A stretch of DNA of 64,000 nt from Plut-88900 sp963668115 (lineage in GTDB: Bacteria; Chloroflexota; Dehalococcoidia; Plut-88900). This document shows positions 1-7,912 of the stretch, one piece after another. The stretch's first letter is position 1; the number at the start of each line of letters is the position of its first letter. Under the pieces are notes generated by a model that was given only the letters and a program-made list of their open reading frames with translations, had not been told where the DNA came from and searched no databases. A program made the position numbers and the translations under genes. Location of the stretch: positions 1,302,001 through 1,366,000 of the forward strand of contig OY764147.1 of NCBI GenBank assembly GCA_963668115.1, written 5' to 3'.

Positions 1-488
1 TCGTCCAGGGCCATGCTGTTTCCCGAGCTTTTGAGGCCGGCCCTGTGTGTGACTATGACAGGGTGCTCACGGCTAACCTCATCCAACTCCCAGCGAGAGG
101 GCATACGGGCCTCAGTGGTCTTGGTGTCGTCGTACTTGAAGCCCATGACCCACTGGCCGGGGGGAGTCTCCCGGGCCTTGAGCCTCAGCTCTTCCTGTAC
201 AAGCCCTATGGTTGGGAGTTCGCAGTCGACCATGCGCGATGAGACCTTGCATCCCGTGCTCATAACGTGGATGTGGGCGTCTATGAAGCCAGGCAACACC
301 GTCTTTTCTCCCAGGTTGAGCACCTGGGTGCCCGGCCCGGCCAGGTGCTCAACGTCCTCGTTGCAGCCGACGGCTACGAACTTGCCGTTCTTGATTGCCA
401 GCGCCTGGGCGCGAGGGAGTCGGGAGTCAACGGTGATGACGTTGGCGTTGACGATGAGTTTGTCGGGGATGAGGGCTGGCGAGGGCAT
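1..488 (-). CDS. Amidohydrolase (YtcJ-like), 3' part cut by window edge
   Basis: The visible N-terminal ~162 residues run from an ATG at 488 off the left edge. They show the composite-barrel start of an Amidohydro_3 enzyme, including a PGFIDAHIH segment whose HxH would bind the active-site metal. The protein closely resembles the complete enzyme immediately upstream at 498-2099 (shared NVITVD, RAQA and DDTKTTE segments), so the two are tandem paralogues. Only 9 bases separate them, implying one transcript. Substrate unknown; family members hydrolyse amide or related C-N bonds of small molecules. Confidence 0.8.
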   Translation of the reverse strand, partial: MPSPALIPDKLIVNANVITVDSRLPRAQALAIKNGKFVAVGCNEDVEHLAGPGTQVLNLGEKTVLPGFIDAHIHVMSTGCKVSSRMVDCELPTIGLVQEELRLKARETPPGQWVMGFKYDDTKTTEARMPSRWELDEVSREHPVIVTHRAGLKSSGNSMALD

Positions 489-497
489 GTCAAGCGC

Positions 498-2099
498 CTA
501 AGCTTCGTAAATGGGCTCGCCGCCGACCACAGTCATCTCTACGGGGATGTCCTTGATGGTGAAGGGATCGACGGCGGTCGGGTCCTTGGCGAGGACAGTA
601 AAGTCGGCCAGCTTCTCGGCAGTGATGGAGCCCTTCAGGTTCTCTTCGAAAGAGGCGTAGGCGCTGTGCATGGTGTAGACCTTCAGGGCCTCCTCCACGG
701 AGATGCGCTGGTTTGCGCCCCAGACGTTGCCGTTGCTGTCTGTACGGGTTACGCAGCTCTGAATGCCGAGCAGGGGCTCGAAGGGTCCCGGGGGGTAGTC
801 GGTGGCGCCGGTGGCAACGACGCCGTAGTCAAGGAAGGAGCGCTGGGCGAACATCCACTTGACCCGTTCCTCGCCGTAGTACTGCATCTTCTCGCCGTGG
901 TAGTAGACGTAAGTGCAGAAGGGCGTCGCCACCGCCCCGAGGGCCTTCATCCTGTTGAGCAGGTCGGGGTTGACAAGGGTGCAATGCTCGAGCCGGTGTC
1001 GGGTGTCCTGTCGGGGGTTGGCTTGCTGGGCCTTTTCGTATGCGGTGAGGACCATGTCTATTGTCGCGTCTCCGTTGGCGTGGACCGCGACTTGGTAGCC
1101 GGCGTCGTGCACTTCCCTGACCATCTCTTCCATCTCATCCGGCTCGATAGCCCGGATGCCGCAATCACTGTCGCTGCCCTCGTAGGGTCGGGAGAGGTAG
1201 GCTGTGCGGGAAGCGATAGCGCCGTCGCTGACCATCTTGATGCCGCCCAGACGCAGACGGTCGTCCCCGAAGCCCGTCTTCAGCCCCGAGGCCTTGAACC
1301 CTCCGAAATACCTGTAATGCACAAGCATGTAGACCCGGAGGGGAAGCTCGCCGCGCTCCCAGGCCTCCTGGTACACGGCTACGTCGTCGCTGGTGACGAG
1401 GGCGTCGTGTACGCTGGTCAGGCCGGCGGCGGCAAACATCTTGCAGATGGTCTTGAGCCCCTCGCGACGAACGTCGGGGGTGACCTTGGAAAGGAGCTCG
1501 AAGCGGATGGGGTCGGCAGCGGTCTCGTATAGGACTCCATCCAACTCCCCAGTCACCGGGTCCCGACCGTACCGACCCCCCGTGGGGTCCGGTGAGTTCT
1601 TGTCTATGCCCAGCCTCTCCAGGCCCTTGCTGTTGGTGTAGTAGACGTGCCCTGCCCGGTGGGCAACCAGGACAGGGTGGTCGGGGCTGGCCTGGTCAAG
1701 GTCCTGCCGGTTTAGGAACCGGTTCTCGGTGGTTTTGGTGTCGTCGAACTTGAAGCCCTGGACCCATTCTCCGGCGTCGGTGTCGGAGGCCCGGAGGCGT
1801 ATGGCCTCCTGTATTTCACCGATGGAGGGTAGGGCGCAGTCAGCCATGAGGGTGTGGCGGATGCCGCTGCTGAGGACGTGGATGTGGGCGTCGTTGAATC
1901 CGGGAATCACTGTGCTTCCGGCGAAGTCCATCTTTCGGGTGTGGGGACCAGCGAGGTCCTTTATCTCGTCGTTATCCCCGACGGCTACGAAGACGCCCTC
2001 TCGGATTGCGAAGGCCTGCGCCCGAGGCTTGTATGGATCGACGGTTATGACATTGCCGTTGTATCCGATCAGGTCGGGAATGAGCTGGTCCGAGGCCAT
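498..2099 (-). CDS. Amidohydrolase family protein, YtcJ-like (Amidohydro_3)
   Basis: A complete 533-residue metal-dependent hydrolase. The N-terminal beta-sandwich segment (NVITVDPYKPRAQAFAIREG) is followed by the metal-binding GFNDAHIHV motif near residue 70. Later barrel histidines appear in VAVHANGD and RHRLEHC, and a C-terminal sandwich segment includes ADFTVLAKDP. Length and domain order are normal for YtcJ-type amidohydrolases. It lies downstream of decarboxylase subunits and upstream of a second paralogue, all on the minus strand, suggesting a catabolic operon. The substrate cannot be read from sequence. The start is the ATG at 2099, with a GGAGGTG ribosome site just upstream. Confidence 0.88.
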   Translation of the reverse strand: MASDQLIPDLIGYNGNVITVDPYKPRAQAFAIREGVFVAVGDNDEIKDLAGPHTRKMDFAGSTVIPGFNDAHIHVLSSGIRHTLMADCALPSIGEIQEAIRLRASDTDAGEWVQGFKFDDTKTTENRFLNRQDLDQASPDHPVLVAHRAGHVYYTNSKGLERLGIDKNSPDPTGGRYGRDPVTGELDGVLYETAADPIRFELLSKVTPDVRREGLKTICKMFAAAGLTSVHDALVTSDDVAVYQEAWERGELPLRVYMLVHYRYFGGFKASGLKTGFGDDRLRLGGIKMVSDGAIASRTAYLSRPYEGSDSDCGIRAIEPDEMEEMVREVHDAGYQVAVHANGDATIDMVLTAYEKAQQANPRQDTRHRLEHCTLVNPDLLNRMKALGAVATPFCTYVYYHGEKMQYYGEERVKWMFAQRSFLDYGVVATGATDYPPGPFEPLLGIQSCVTRTDSNGNVWGANQRISVEEALKVYTMHSAYASFEENLKGSITAEKLADFTVLAKDPTAVDPFTIKDIPVEMTVVGGEPIYEA

Positions 2100-2137
2100 G
2101 TTTCACCTCCGAGGCAAGAACCTCTGGATTCGGACGA

Positions 2138-3283
2138 TTAGCCGGCAAGGGCCGGGACCCGGGAGAGAATCACCCCTCCGGCGAGAGCCGATCCGATGAC
2201 GCCGGCCACGTTGGGGCCCATCGCGTGCATGATCAGGAAGTTGTCGGGACGTTCGCTCTGGCCGACCCGCTGTACTACCCTTGCCGCCATGGGCACCGCA
2301 GAAACCCCCGCCGCCCCTATCAACGGATTTATCTTCCTGCCGGATAGCACCATCATCACCTTGCCGAACAGTACCCCTGAGGCCGTGCCGATTATAAAAG
2401 CCCCGAGGCCCAGACCCAGTATTTTCAGGGTTTCTAGGTCCAGGAAGCTCTCGCCGGTCATGGTGGAGCCGATTACCAGGCCCAGGAAGATGGTCACGAT
2501 ATTTATGAGCGAGTTCTGGGCCGTGTTGGACAGCCTGTCCACAACCCCCGACTCCCGCATCAGGTTGCCGAACATGAACATTGCCAGCAGTGGGATGGCC
2601 TTGGGCGCCAGCAAGCCGCCCACTATGAGAACTAGGATCGGGAACAAAACCTTCAGGAGTTTGGGCACAGGCCGGTCGGTGTATTCCATGGGTATGCTGC
2701 GCTCGGCCCTGGTGGTGAGCAGCTTCATGATGGGAGGCTGGATGATGGGCACCATGGCCATGTAGGAGTAAGCGGCGACCACGACCGGGCCCAGGACCTC
2801 GTTGGGGCAGGTGTCGGTGTCGGGGCAGAGCTGGCTTGCCACGAAAATGGTGGTCGGCCCGTCTGCCGAGCCGATAATGGCGATGGAACCCGACTCCCTG
2901 AGCGAAAAGTCCAGGGCAATCGCCGCCATCAGGCTGACGAAAATCCCCGCCTGGGCCGCTGCCCCTAGGAGCATGGTAGTAGGTCGTTGCAGCAAGGGAG
3001 TGAAGTCGGTCAGGGCCCCAAGCCCGAGGAACATCAGGAGCGGGAATAGCTTATTGTTGCCCTCCAGGCCTGCACTCTTGAGCACGCTAAAGAGCCCATC
3101 TTCGTCGGTAAGGCCGCCCAGGGGAAGGTTGGTGGCCATCGCCCCGAGCCCGATGGGAAGGAGGAGCAGGGGTTCGAACTTGTGCTTGATGGCGAGGTAA
3201 ATCAGGACACCACCGACGAGCATCATTACGACGTCTCGCCAGTCCAGCCCGATAAATCCTTCGAAAAGCTCCTCTACCAGCAT
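2138..3283 (-). CDS. Sodium-translocating decarboxylase, beta subunit
   Basis: A 381-residue polytopic membrane protein of the OadB/GcdB/MmdB family, which couples decarboxylation of carboxybiotin to Na+ export. The family signature around GSADGPTTIF is present. Its Asp (about residue 141) corresponds to the Asp essential for Na+ transport in characterised homologues. About nine hydrophobic helices are seen, plus the conserved C-terminal GPNVAGVIGSA. The gamma subunit gene ends 15 bases upstream. No carboxyltransferase alpha subunit or biotin carrier is nearby, so the decarboxylated substrate (oxaloacetate, methylmalonyl-CoA or glutaconyl-CoA) is undetermined. Confidence 0.92.
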   Translation of the reverse strand: MLVEELFEGFIGLDWRDVVMMLVGGVLIYLAIKHKFEPLLLLPIGLGAMATNLPLGGLTDEDGLFSVLKSAGLEGNNKLFPLLMFLGLGALTDFTPLLQRPTTMLLGAAAQAGIFVSLMAAIALDFSLRESGSIAIIGSADGPTTIFVASQLCPDTDTCPNEVLGPVVVAAYSYMAMVPIIQPPIMKLLTTRAERSIPMEYTDRPVPKLLKVLFPILVLIVGGLLAPKAIPLLAMFMFGNLMRESGVVDRLSNTAQNSLINIVTIFLGLVIGSTMTGESFLDLETLKILGLGLGAFIIGTASGVLFGKVMMVLSGRKINPLIGAAGVSAVPMAARVVQRVGQSERPDNFLIMHAMGPNVAGVIGSALAGGVILSRVPALAG

Positions 3284-3298
3284 GTCCAGATCAGTGCC

Positions 3299-3628
3299 TT
3301 ATCGGTCGGTGCGACCTTCGGCCTCTTCCTCCTCGGTAAGGTAAAGGGCTACGGCTATGGCAGCGGCGCGCGCTGCTTTGTCCTTGGGGGTGGCTATGAC
3401 AGACTCGGGTGCAGACGGCGCGGATTCCACAGGGGTGGCGGGTGAAAAGGCCACGGGCGGCTCTTCCGGCGGGGCGGGGGGTGGGGCAACTGGCGCGCTC
3501 GAAGCTCGCACCTTGTCTAGTCTATCAATGAGCAGGCGCAGAGACAGGGTAGATATGAGCATGACCACGAGGGCCAGGAAGACCATCCCGGTGCCGAGAC
3601 CCGCTATTTCGAGGCCGTCAAGATACAC
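3299..3628 (-). CDS. Sodium-pump decarboxylase, gamma subunit
   Basis: A 109-residue protein with one N-terminal membrane helix (about residues 8-30: GLGTGMVFLALVVMLISTLS). A Pro/Ala/Glu-rich linker and a short charged tail follow. This is the usual layout of OAD_gamma subunits, which anchor the alpha subunit to the beta channel. It sits directly before the beta subunit gene on the same strand. The tail ending KDKAARAAAIAVALYLTEEEE resembles gamma-type subunits of acyl-CoA decarboxylases. The weak sequence conservation of the family limits the call, but position and topology agree. Confidence 0.82.
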   Translation of the reverse strand: MYLDGLEIAGLGTGMVFLALVVMLISTLSLRLLIDRLDKVRASSAPVAPPPAPPEEPPVAFSPATPVESAPSAPESVIATPKDKAARAAAIAVALYLTEEEEAEGRTDR

Positions 3629-3715
3629 TGGATGTTCCTGTGATGGGACTGCGGCTCTGTGCTGGGAATCCAGTTGTTGGTTGATTGTGCAACGTGAATA
3701 TTCGGTCCTCGGGGC

Positions 3716-4030
3716 TCAGTTGTTGGCCCAGATTCCGTTGTAAAGGAGGCACAGGGAAACAACGTAGTATGTCCTCGGCAATTGGCGGCCTCGGAGAAGC
3801 TTGTGGACGAACCTGGGAAAGTTGAGGTCTGTACGGCTGCAGTTCTCTTCCAAGGCGTGATAAAGGTTACTTCCGTTGATGAAAATGGCCACGTGTGGTC
3901 TAAGGTGGTTTCCGGCGATGTCGGTGCTTATGTGGTACTCCCGGCGCCTCGCTGGGAAATATAGAGTGAGCGAGGCGATGCGGCGTGAGTATACCGTAAC
4001 ACGGAGAGGGCCTACCAGTGGGTAGGTCAA
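3716..4030 (-). CDS. Truncated NYN-domain (LabA-like) protein fragment
   Basis: The C-terminal half of this 104-residue frame reads VAIFINGSNLYHALEE and later KLLRGRQLPRTYYV. This is the first third of a NYN/PIN-like nuclease domain, with the conserved metal-binding Asp of the usual IDGSN motif replaced by Asn. Intact NYN proteins run 160-250 residues, whereas this one stops about 20 residues after RTYY. A GTG at 3892 would start exactly at VAIFING and may be the true start; the 46 residues before it look non-coding. It is probably a decayed remnant. No frame downstream restores the domain. Confidence 0.45.
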   Translation of the reverse strand: MTYPLVGPLRVTVYSRRIASLTLYFPARRREYHISTDIAGNHLRPHVAIFINGSNLYHALEENCSRTDLNFPRFVHKLLRGRQLPRTYYVVSLCLLYNGIWANN

Positions 4031-4088
4031 ACAGCGAGTCTTTTATGGGGTGTCTTAACCTTATGTTGACACAAGACGCTGACACCCA

Positions 4089-4117
4089 TTGACAGGCAAC
4101 CCATGTGTCAGTATATT
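4089..4117 (+). promoter_or_regulatory. Sigma-70 promoter for small two-hairpin RNA
   Basis: A perfect TTGACA (4089-4094), a 17-base spacer and TATATT (4112-4117). Predicted transcription begins near 4124, just before the two-hairpin element that ends in a terminator at 4182, giving a transcript of about 58 nt. The region is AT-richer than its surroundings. Confidence 0.6.
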
Positions 4118-4123
4118 GACCGT

Positions 4124-4182
4124 ACCCCCCTATCGATTCGACGGTAGGGTCGAGACCGCCGCGACCGGCGGTCTCTGTCTTT
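4124..4182 (+). ncRNA. Putative small RNA, two-hairpin element copy 1
   Basis: Hairpin 1 pairs CCCTATCG (4128-4135) with CGGTAGGG (4142-4149), eight pairs around a six-base loop. Two bases later hairpin 2 pairs GAGACCGCCG (4152-4161) with CGGCGGTCTC (4166-4175), ten perfect pairs with a CGAC loop, followed by TGTCTTT. The second hairpin is a good intrinsic terminator. A sequence-related copy at 4781-4836 keeps both hairpins, the two-base linker and the tail. Its own promoter lies at 4089-4117. Function unknown; it matches no RNA family I recognise. Confidence 0.5.
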
Positions 4183-4272
4183 AATGCGCAAATAATCTAC
4201 CAGTACCCCCACCCTCTGGAAGCCTACCTCCCAGCTACTGCACTAATAAACGAGCATGAGAGGCTTGTTGCA

Positions 4273-4665
4273 TCATAGGTTACGTCTGATGGGTGGATTC
4301 TTTTCTTTACGTTGGCGTGCGGCGCTGAGTTCTGGTTTGTAGAACTTCCAAGGGGGATTTAAAGCTTGGTAAGAGTCGGAATCCTTACGCCAAGCCGTAA
4401 TCTCTATCTCCAAATACCATTCGGCTACCGTCATCATATACCCCGCTTCTTCCATGAGCTCTGCCCACCCTATAGCCCACCAGCAGAGGTCATGTTGGTC
4501 TTGGTATCTGGGGGATTCGCCGTGCTCAATAGCGTATTCCACCGCCACATAAGATACCGCTCTATACCAAGCCTGCGTTGCCATGTCGTGGCGTAGCGTA
4601 CGTGGCACGTCCAGTGCATCGAGATTCTTGAACAGCTCATAGAGCAGGGTTTTGTTAATTTCCAT
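4273..4665 (-). CDS. Hypothetical protein, 130 aa
   Basis: A 130-residue soluble, acidic and Trp-rich protein (CWWAIGWAELMEEAGYMMTVAEWYLEIE) with a basic C-terminal tail. No family recognised. A GAAAGG sequence precedes the ATG at 4665, supporting translation. The gene is less GC-rich than its neighbours and sits between the two copies of the two-hairpin RNA element, both on the opposite strand. That placement suggests acquisition as a unit, though no transposase or integrase is present. Confidence 0.55.
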   Translation of the reverse strand: MEINKTLLYELFKNLDALDVPRTLRHDMATQAWYRAVSYVAVEYAIEHGESPRYQDQHDLCWWAIGWAELMEEAGYMMTVAEWYLEIEITAWRKDSDSYQALNPPWKFYKPELSAARQRKEKNPPIRRNL

Positions 4666-4780
4666 TTGCTACGCCTTTCCAACGACATATAGGGTCAATA
4701 TGCGAGAATTATCATACCTTATAACGCAACAGAATCCATTGATAAATGCCCCTGCCTCCGTTGACCTAATCACCACACAC

Positions 4781-4836
4781 CCCTATCGTTTCGCCGGCAG
4801 GGTCGAGGCCGCCGAATCCGGTAGCCTCTGTCTTTT
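4781..4836 (+). ncRNA. Two-hairpin RNA element copy 2
   Basis: CCCTATCG (4781-4788) pairs with CGGCAGGG (4795-4802), with one mismatch. GAGGCCGCCG (4805-4814) pairs with CGGTAGCCTC (4819-4828), with one mismatch. The tail is TGTCTTTT. Relative to copy 1, the fourth pair of hairpin 2 changes from A-T to G-C, a compensatory change that supports an RNA structure. No clear promoter of its own is visible. It lies upstream of, not inside, the transcript starting near 4893. Confidence 0.45.
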
Positions 4837-4857
4837 ACAGCTATCCCCGTGTTCTCC

Positions 4858-4886
4858 TTGAGACCCACTTCGCTGGCGGCTATAAT
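4858..4886 (+). promoter_or_regulatory. Sigma-70 promoter overlapping acyl-CoA synthetase start
   Basis: TTGAGA (4858-4863), a 17-base spacer and a perfect TATAAT (4881-4886). The TATAAT ends one base before the first possible GTG start at 4887. Transcription would begin near 4893, so translation probably starts at the next in-frame GTG (4899) or later, from a leaderless or almost leaderless mRNA. Confidence 0.6.
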
Positions 4887-6410
4887 GTGCCCCAGCCCGT
4901 GCCCCTTATCAGGCAGGCCCGACTCGGACAAGGACCTGGACTCATTCAAGCGATAACTCCCCTCGGTTCTGAATTCGCCAAGGCTTTCAACCCCAAGTCG
5001 GTGGCGGTGGTCGGCGCATCCCGGGTCTCCCAGGCGGAGAACGCCAACTGGAGCAATCCCTCGGGGCAGTTCATACCCTACTTGCTCAAGCTCGGGTATC
5101 AGGGCAGGATCTATCCCGTCAACCCCAAGGCCGACGAAATACTCGGGCTGAAATGCTACCCATCGGTTTCCGCCCTCCCCGAAGTCCCCGACATGGTTAC
5201 CGTCTCCGTCCCGGCGCGAGTCCTGGCCCGAGTCCTGGAAGACTGCGCCTCGGTGGGGGCGCTCAACATCCACGTTTTCACGTCGGGATTCTCCGAAACG
5301 GACACCCCCGAGGGCAAGGAGATGGAGAATGCTGTACGGGAGGTGGCTACTCGGAACGGGATCCGTGTAGTCGGGCCTAACTGCCTCGGCGTCCACTCAC
5401 CGGAGGCCAACTTCTCCACTATCGGCGACATCAGCAACAAATCAGGTGGGTCAGCCTTTGTTGCCCAGAGCGGCGGCCATTCCATGGACTTCATCTTCCG
5501 GGCGGAGGACGAAGGGATAGGCGTAAGCAAGGTGATCAGCTTCGGCAACGCGCTGGTACTGGAAAGCGCCGACTACCTGGAATTCCTGGGGCAGGACGCC
5601 AACACAACTTCAATAGGGATGTACATAGAGGGCGTCAGGAACGGGCCGAAGCTGCTGAAGCTTGTCAGGGAGATCAACCCCCGGAAGCCGGTGATAATCT
5701 GGAAGGGCGGCCTCAGTGAGTCGGGGTCACGGGCGGCGGCTTCTCACACAGGGTCGCTGGCCGGGCAGAGCGCCATCTGGGACGCCTTCTTCCGGCAGAC
5801 GGGGGCCGTGCGGGCGGGATCTGTGGAAGAGGTTGTGGACGTGATGCAGGCCTTTGCGCACCTGCCCACTCCTCGCAGCAATCGGCTGGCAATGATCGGG
5901 AGCGGCGGAGGAAACAGCGTTGCGGCCTCCGACATCTGCTCCCAGGAAGGCCTCGACATGGCAATCCTATCCGATGAGACCAGCACCCGACTTCGCGACT
6001 TCATCCCCGATGCAGGCAACAGCGTCCGTAACCCCGTAGACCTGTCATTCATGGCTAACGTTAGGGGGAAGCAGCAGCAGGCCGCAGAACTCGTCACCTC
6101 CGACCCAGCTATCGACATCCTCCTGATGATTCCCAGCCTCAACGAGTACGCCGACGTAACGTCGGATTCGGAGAAGGCCGTGGCCGCGGACTTCGCGGAG
6201 ATTGCCCGGAATCACTCCAACGGAAAGCCGGTGGTGATTCTGCTGCCGGTGCGCATCCGTGACCCGCGCATCAAGATGGACTACCGGAAGTTGCGGGAGG
6301 AATTCTCAGAAGCGGGCCTTCTTACCTATACGGACCTGCGTCGGGCCTGCCGAGCCCTGGCAAAGTTCGTTGGGTACCACATGCACCAGGCCGCGCTGGC
6401 TTCAACCTAG
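4887..6410 (+). CDS. NDP-forming acyl-CoA synthetase, CoA-binding/ligase subunit
   Basis: About 507 residues. The CoA-binding Rossmann domain begins NPKSVAVVGASR. Succinyl-CoA-ligase-like domains follow, with GPNCLGVHSPEANF and the SQSGGHSMDFIF/GVSKVISFGNA segments of the Acs/PimA alpha-type protein. The phosphorylated His typical of these enzymes probably lies in the SRAAASHTGSLAG loop. The family converts acyl-CoA plus NDP and phosphate to acid plus NTP, or the reverse. No ATP-grasp beta subunit is fused or adjacent, so a partner elsewhere is expected. The 4887 start is doubtful because the promoter's -10 box abuts it; GTG 4899 is an alternative. Confidence 0.82.
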   Translation: MPQPVPLIRQARLGQGPGLIQAITPLGSEFAKAFNPKSVAVVGASRVSQAENANWSNPSGQFIPYLLKLGYQGRIYPVNPKADEILGLKCYPSVSALPEVPDMVTVSVPARVLARVLEDCASVGALNIHVFTSGFSETDTPEGKEMENAVREVATRNGIRVVGPNCLGVHSPEANFSTIGDISNKSGGSAFVAQSGGHSMDFIFRAEDEGIGVSKVISFGNALVLESADYLEFLGQDANTTSIGMYIEGVRNGPKLLKLVREINPRKPVIIWKGGLSESGSRAAASHTGSLAGQSAIWDAFFRQTGAVRAGSVEEVVDVMQAFAHLPTPRSNRLAMIGSGGGNSVAASDICSQEGLDMAILSDETSTRLRDFIPDAGNSVRNPVDLSFMANVRGKQQQAAELVTSDPAIDILLMIPSLNEYADVTSDSEKAVAADFAEIARNHSNGKPVVILLPVRIRDPRIKMDYRKLREEFSEAGLLTYTDLRRACRALAKFVGYHMHQAALAST

Positions 6411-6414
6411 GCGG

Positions 6415-7130
6415 TCAGCCCAGCAGGACCTCCAGCACCCTCCCGGTGTCCGACAGGTCTTGGAAGACATGGGTTGGGTGGAGGGCTAGCAAGGTCTCAA
6501 CGTCACATCGGCCCGTGGCAACCGCTACAGTATTGATTCCGTTGGCTTTTCCCGCTTCCACATCCGAAGGCGAGTCCCCGATGAGGAAGATTTCTCGACG
6601 GTCGTAGACCCTGCCTGAGAGGGTTTGGCATTTGACTAGGGCGTCAGCAACGACTTCAGTGCGAGTCATCCAGTCGCCCCCGAATCCTCCTTCTTTGAAA
6701 AATACGTCCAGGCCGAATTTCCTCAGCTTCAGAAACGCTGCCTCGCGGAAATTCCCCGTTTCGAGGCCAACCCGAGCTGGACCCCCGGCTCCCGCGCCAG
6801 CGCCTCAAGTAAATCCCGGGCCCCGGGGCAAATATAGCCTTCCGTCCAGTTATCGAGGCCCTTGGCGAGATGATCGAAGTAGACAGTCTTGAATACGGAC
6901 AGGTCAGGCACTTCGGCGAAGTCTCCATCCGAGATGCCCCATTTCTTGTACATCTCAGTCATCAGAGGCAGATCGAGGCCGCCCCCAAAGACCACGTCTT
7001 GGAAAGCGTCGGGGATTCCGTGGGCCTGCTCGAAGGCGCTGTTTAGCGCAAGGAGGTTGCACCCAGTGAGAGTGACCAGGGTCAGGTCTACGTCGAAGAG
7101 AATGAGTCTCCGCAATCCCGTGCTTCCCAA
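6415..7130 (-). pseudogene. HAD-family hydrolase, frameshifted paralogue
   Basis: Two frames together give one HAD phosphatase. The frame from 7130 carries the nucleophile motif LILFDVDLTLV and reads to GVQLGLAS, then runs into an early stop near 6729. The frame that continues the protein (ETGNFREAAFLKLRKFG, EGGFGGD, RTEVVADALVKCQ, FLIGDSPSDVEAGKANG) ends at 6415. A single missing base around 6775-6790, in a GGG or AAA run, explains the break. The intact neighbour at 7136-7819 is a close paralogue over its whole length. It could be a real pseudogene or a sequencing error. Confidence 0.8.
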
Positions 7131-7135
7131 CCTAT

Positions 7136-7819
7136 CTAGCCCAGCAGGGCATTCAAGACTCTCTTGGTGTCTGACAGGTCATCAAAGACATAGGTCGGGC
7201 CTAAGGAGGCCAGCTTTTGGGTATCGTAATGGCCCGTTGCAACGGCCACGGTGTTGATGCCGTTCGCCCGACCCGCCTCCACGTCCGAAATCGAGTCTCC
7301 AATCACGAAGATTTCGTTGCGTTCATATTGCCTGCCCGACAGCGCCTGGCATTTGGCTATGGCATCGGCGACCACTTCCGTACGCTGCGGGTGGTCGCCA
7401 CCGAATCCCCCCTCCTCGAAGAAACCGTCCAGCCCGTATCTTTGCAACTTGATAAACGCCGCGTCCCGAAAGTTCCCTGTCGCCAGCCCCTTCTGTACCC
7501 CAGCCTCCGACTCCAGCACCCTGAGTAACTCCCTGACTCCCGGATAGACAATCCCACCATCCCATTTCGGCAGGGTCTCGGTCAGATGCTCAAAGTAATG
7601 CGCCTTAAATTCATCAAGCCTTCTGTCACCTTCCGGCACTCCACTAATACGATAGACCTCGGTCATGATAGAAAGGTCCATCCGACCCCCGAATCCCACT
7701 CCTTCAAAGGCGTTGTCAATTCCGTACATTTCGCGAAAAGCCGTATTCAAAGCCTTCCGGTCACCGCCCCTGGTGCTCAATAGGGTCTGGTCTACGTCGA
7801 ACAGTATCAGCCTTTGCAA
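7136..7819 (-). CDS. HAD-family hydrolase (phosphoglycolate phosphatase-like)
   Basis: About 227 residues with the four HAD motifs: RLILFDVDQTLL (nucleophile Asp and acid/base Asp), LATGNF (motif II), a Lys in the AFIKL helix region (motif III) and IGDSISDVEAG (motif IV). A helical cap follows motif I. It probably dephosphorylates a small phosphometabolite. I place the start at the TTG at 7819 because GAGGAG lies 8 bases upstream and the protein then begins at the conserved core; an ATG at 7858 is also in frame. It is a tandem paralogue of the broken gene at 6415-7130. Confidence 0.82.
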   Translation of the reverse strand: MQRLILFDVDQTLLSTRGGDRKALNTAFREMYGIDNAFEGVGFGGRMDLSIMTEVYRISGVPEGDRRLDEFKAHYFEHLTETLPKWDGGIVYPGVRELLRVLESEAGVQKGLATGNFRDAAFIKLQRYGLDGFFEEGGFGGDHPQRTEVVADAIAKCQALSGRQYERNEIFVIGDSISDVEAGRANGINTVAVATGHYDTQKLASLGPTYVFDDLSDTKRVLNALLG

Positions 7820-7912
7820 TGTTGCTCTCCTCAGTCGAAGGTCAGTATATCCGACCAAGAATGAATGGAGCCTATCTCAGCGTGGCATATAATTGCCTCC
7901 GGGGGCCGAGAC

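Noticed and set aside
267..1532. A 421-residue open frame on the plus strand
   Set aside because: Antisense shadow of the amidohydrolase at 498-2099; Val/Gly-rich composition and no family match, while the minus frame has clear motifs.
4031..4272. Regulatory RNA role for the two-hairpin copy as leader of the 130-residue gene
   Set aside because: Both copies lie on the opposite strand to that gene, so they cannot be its leader.
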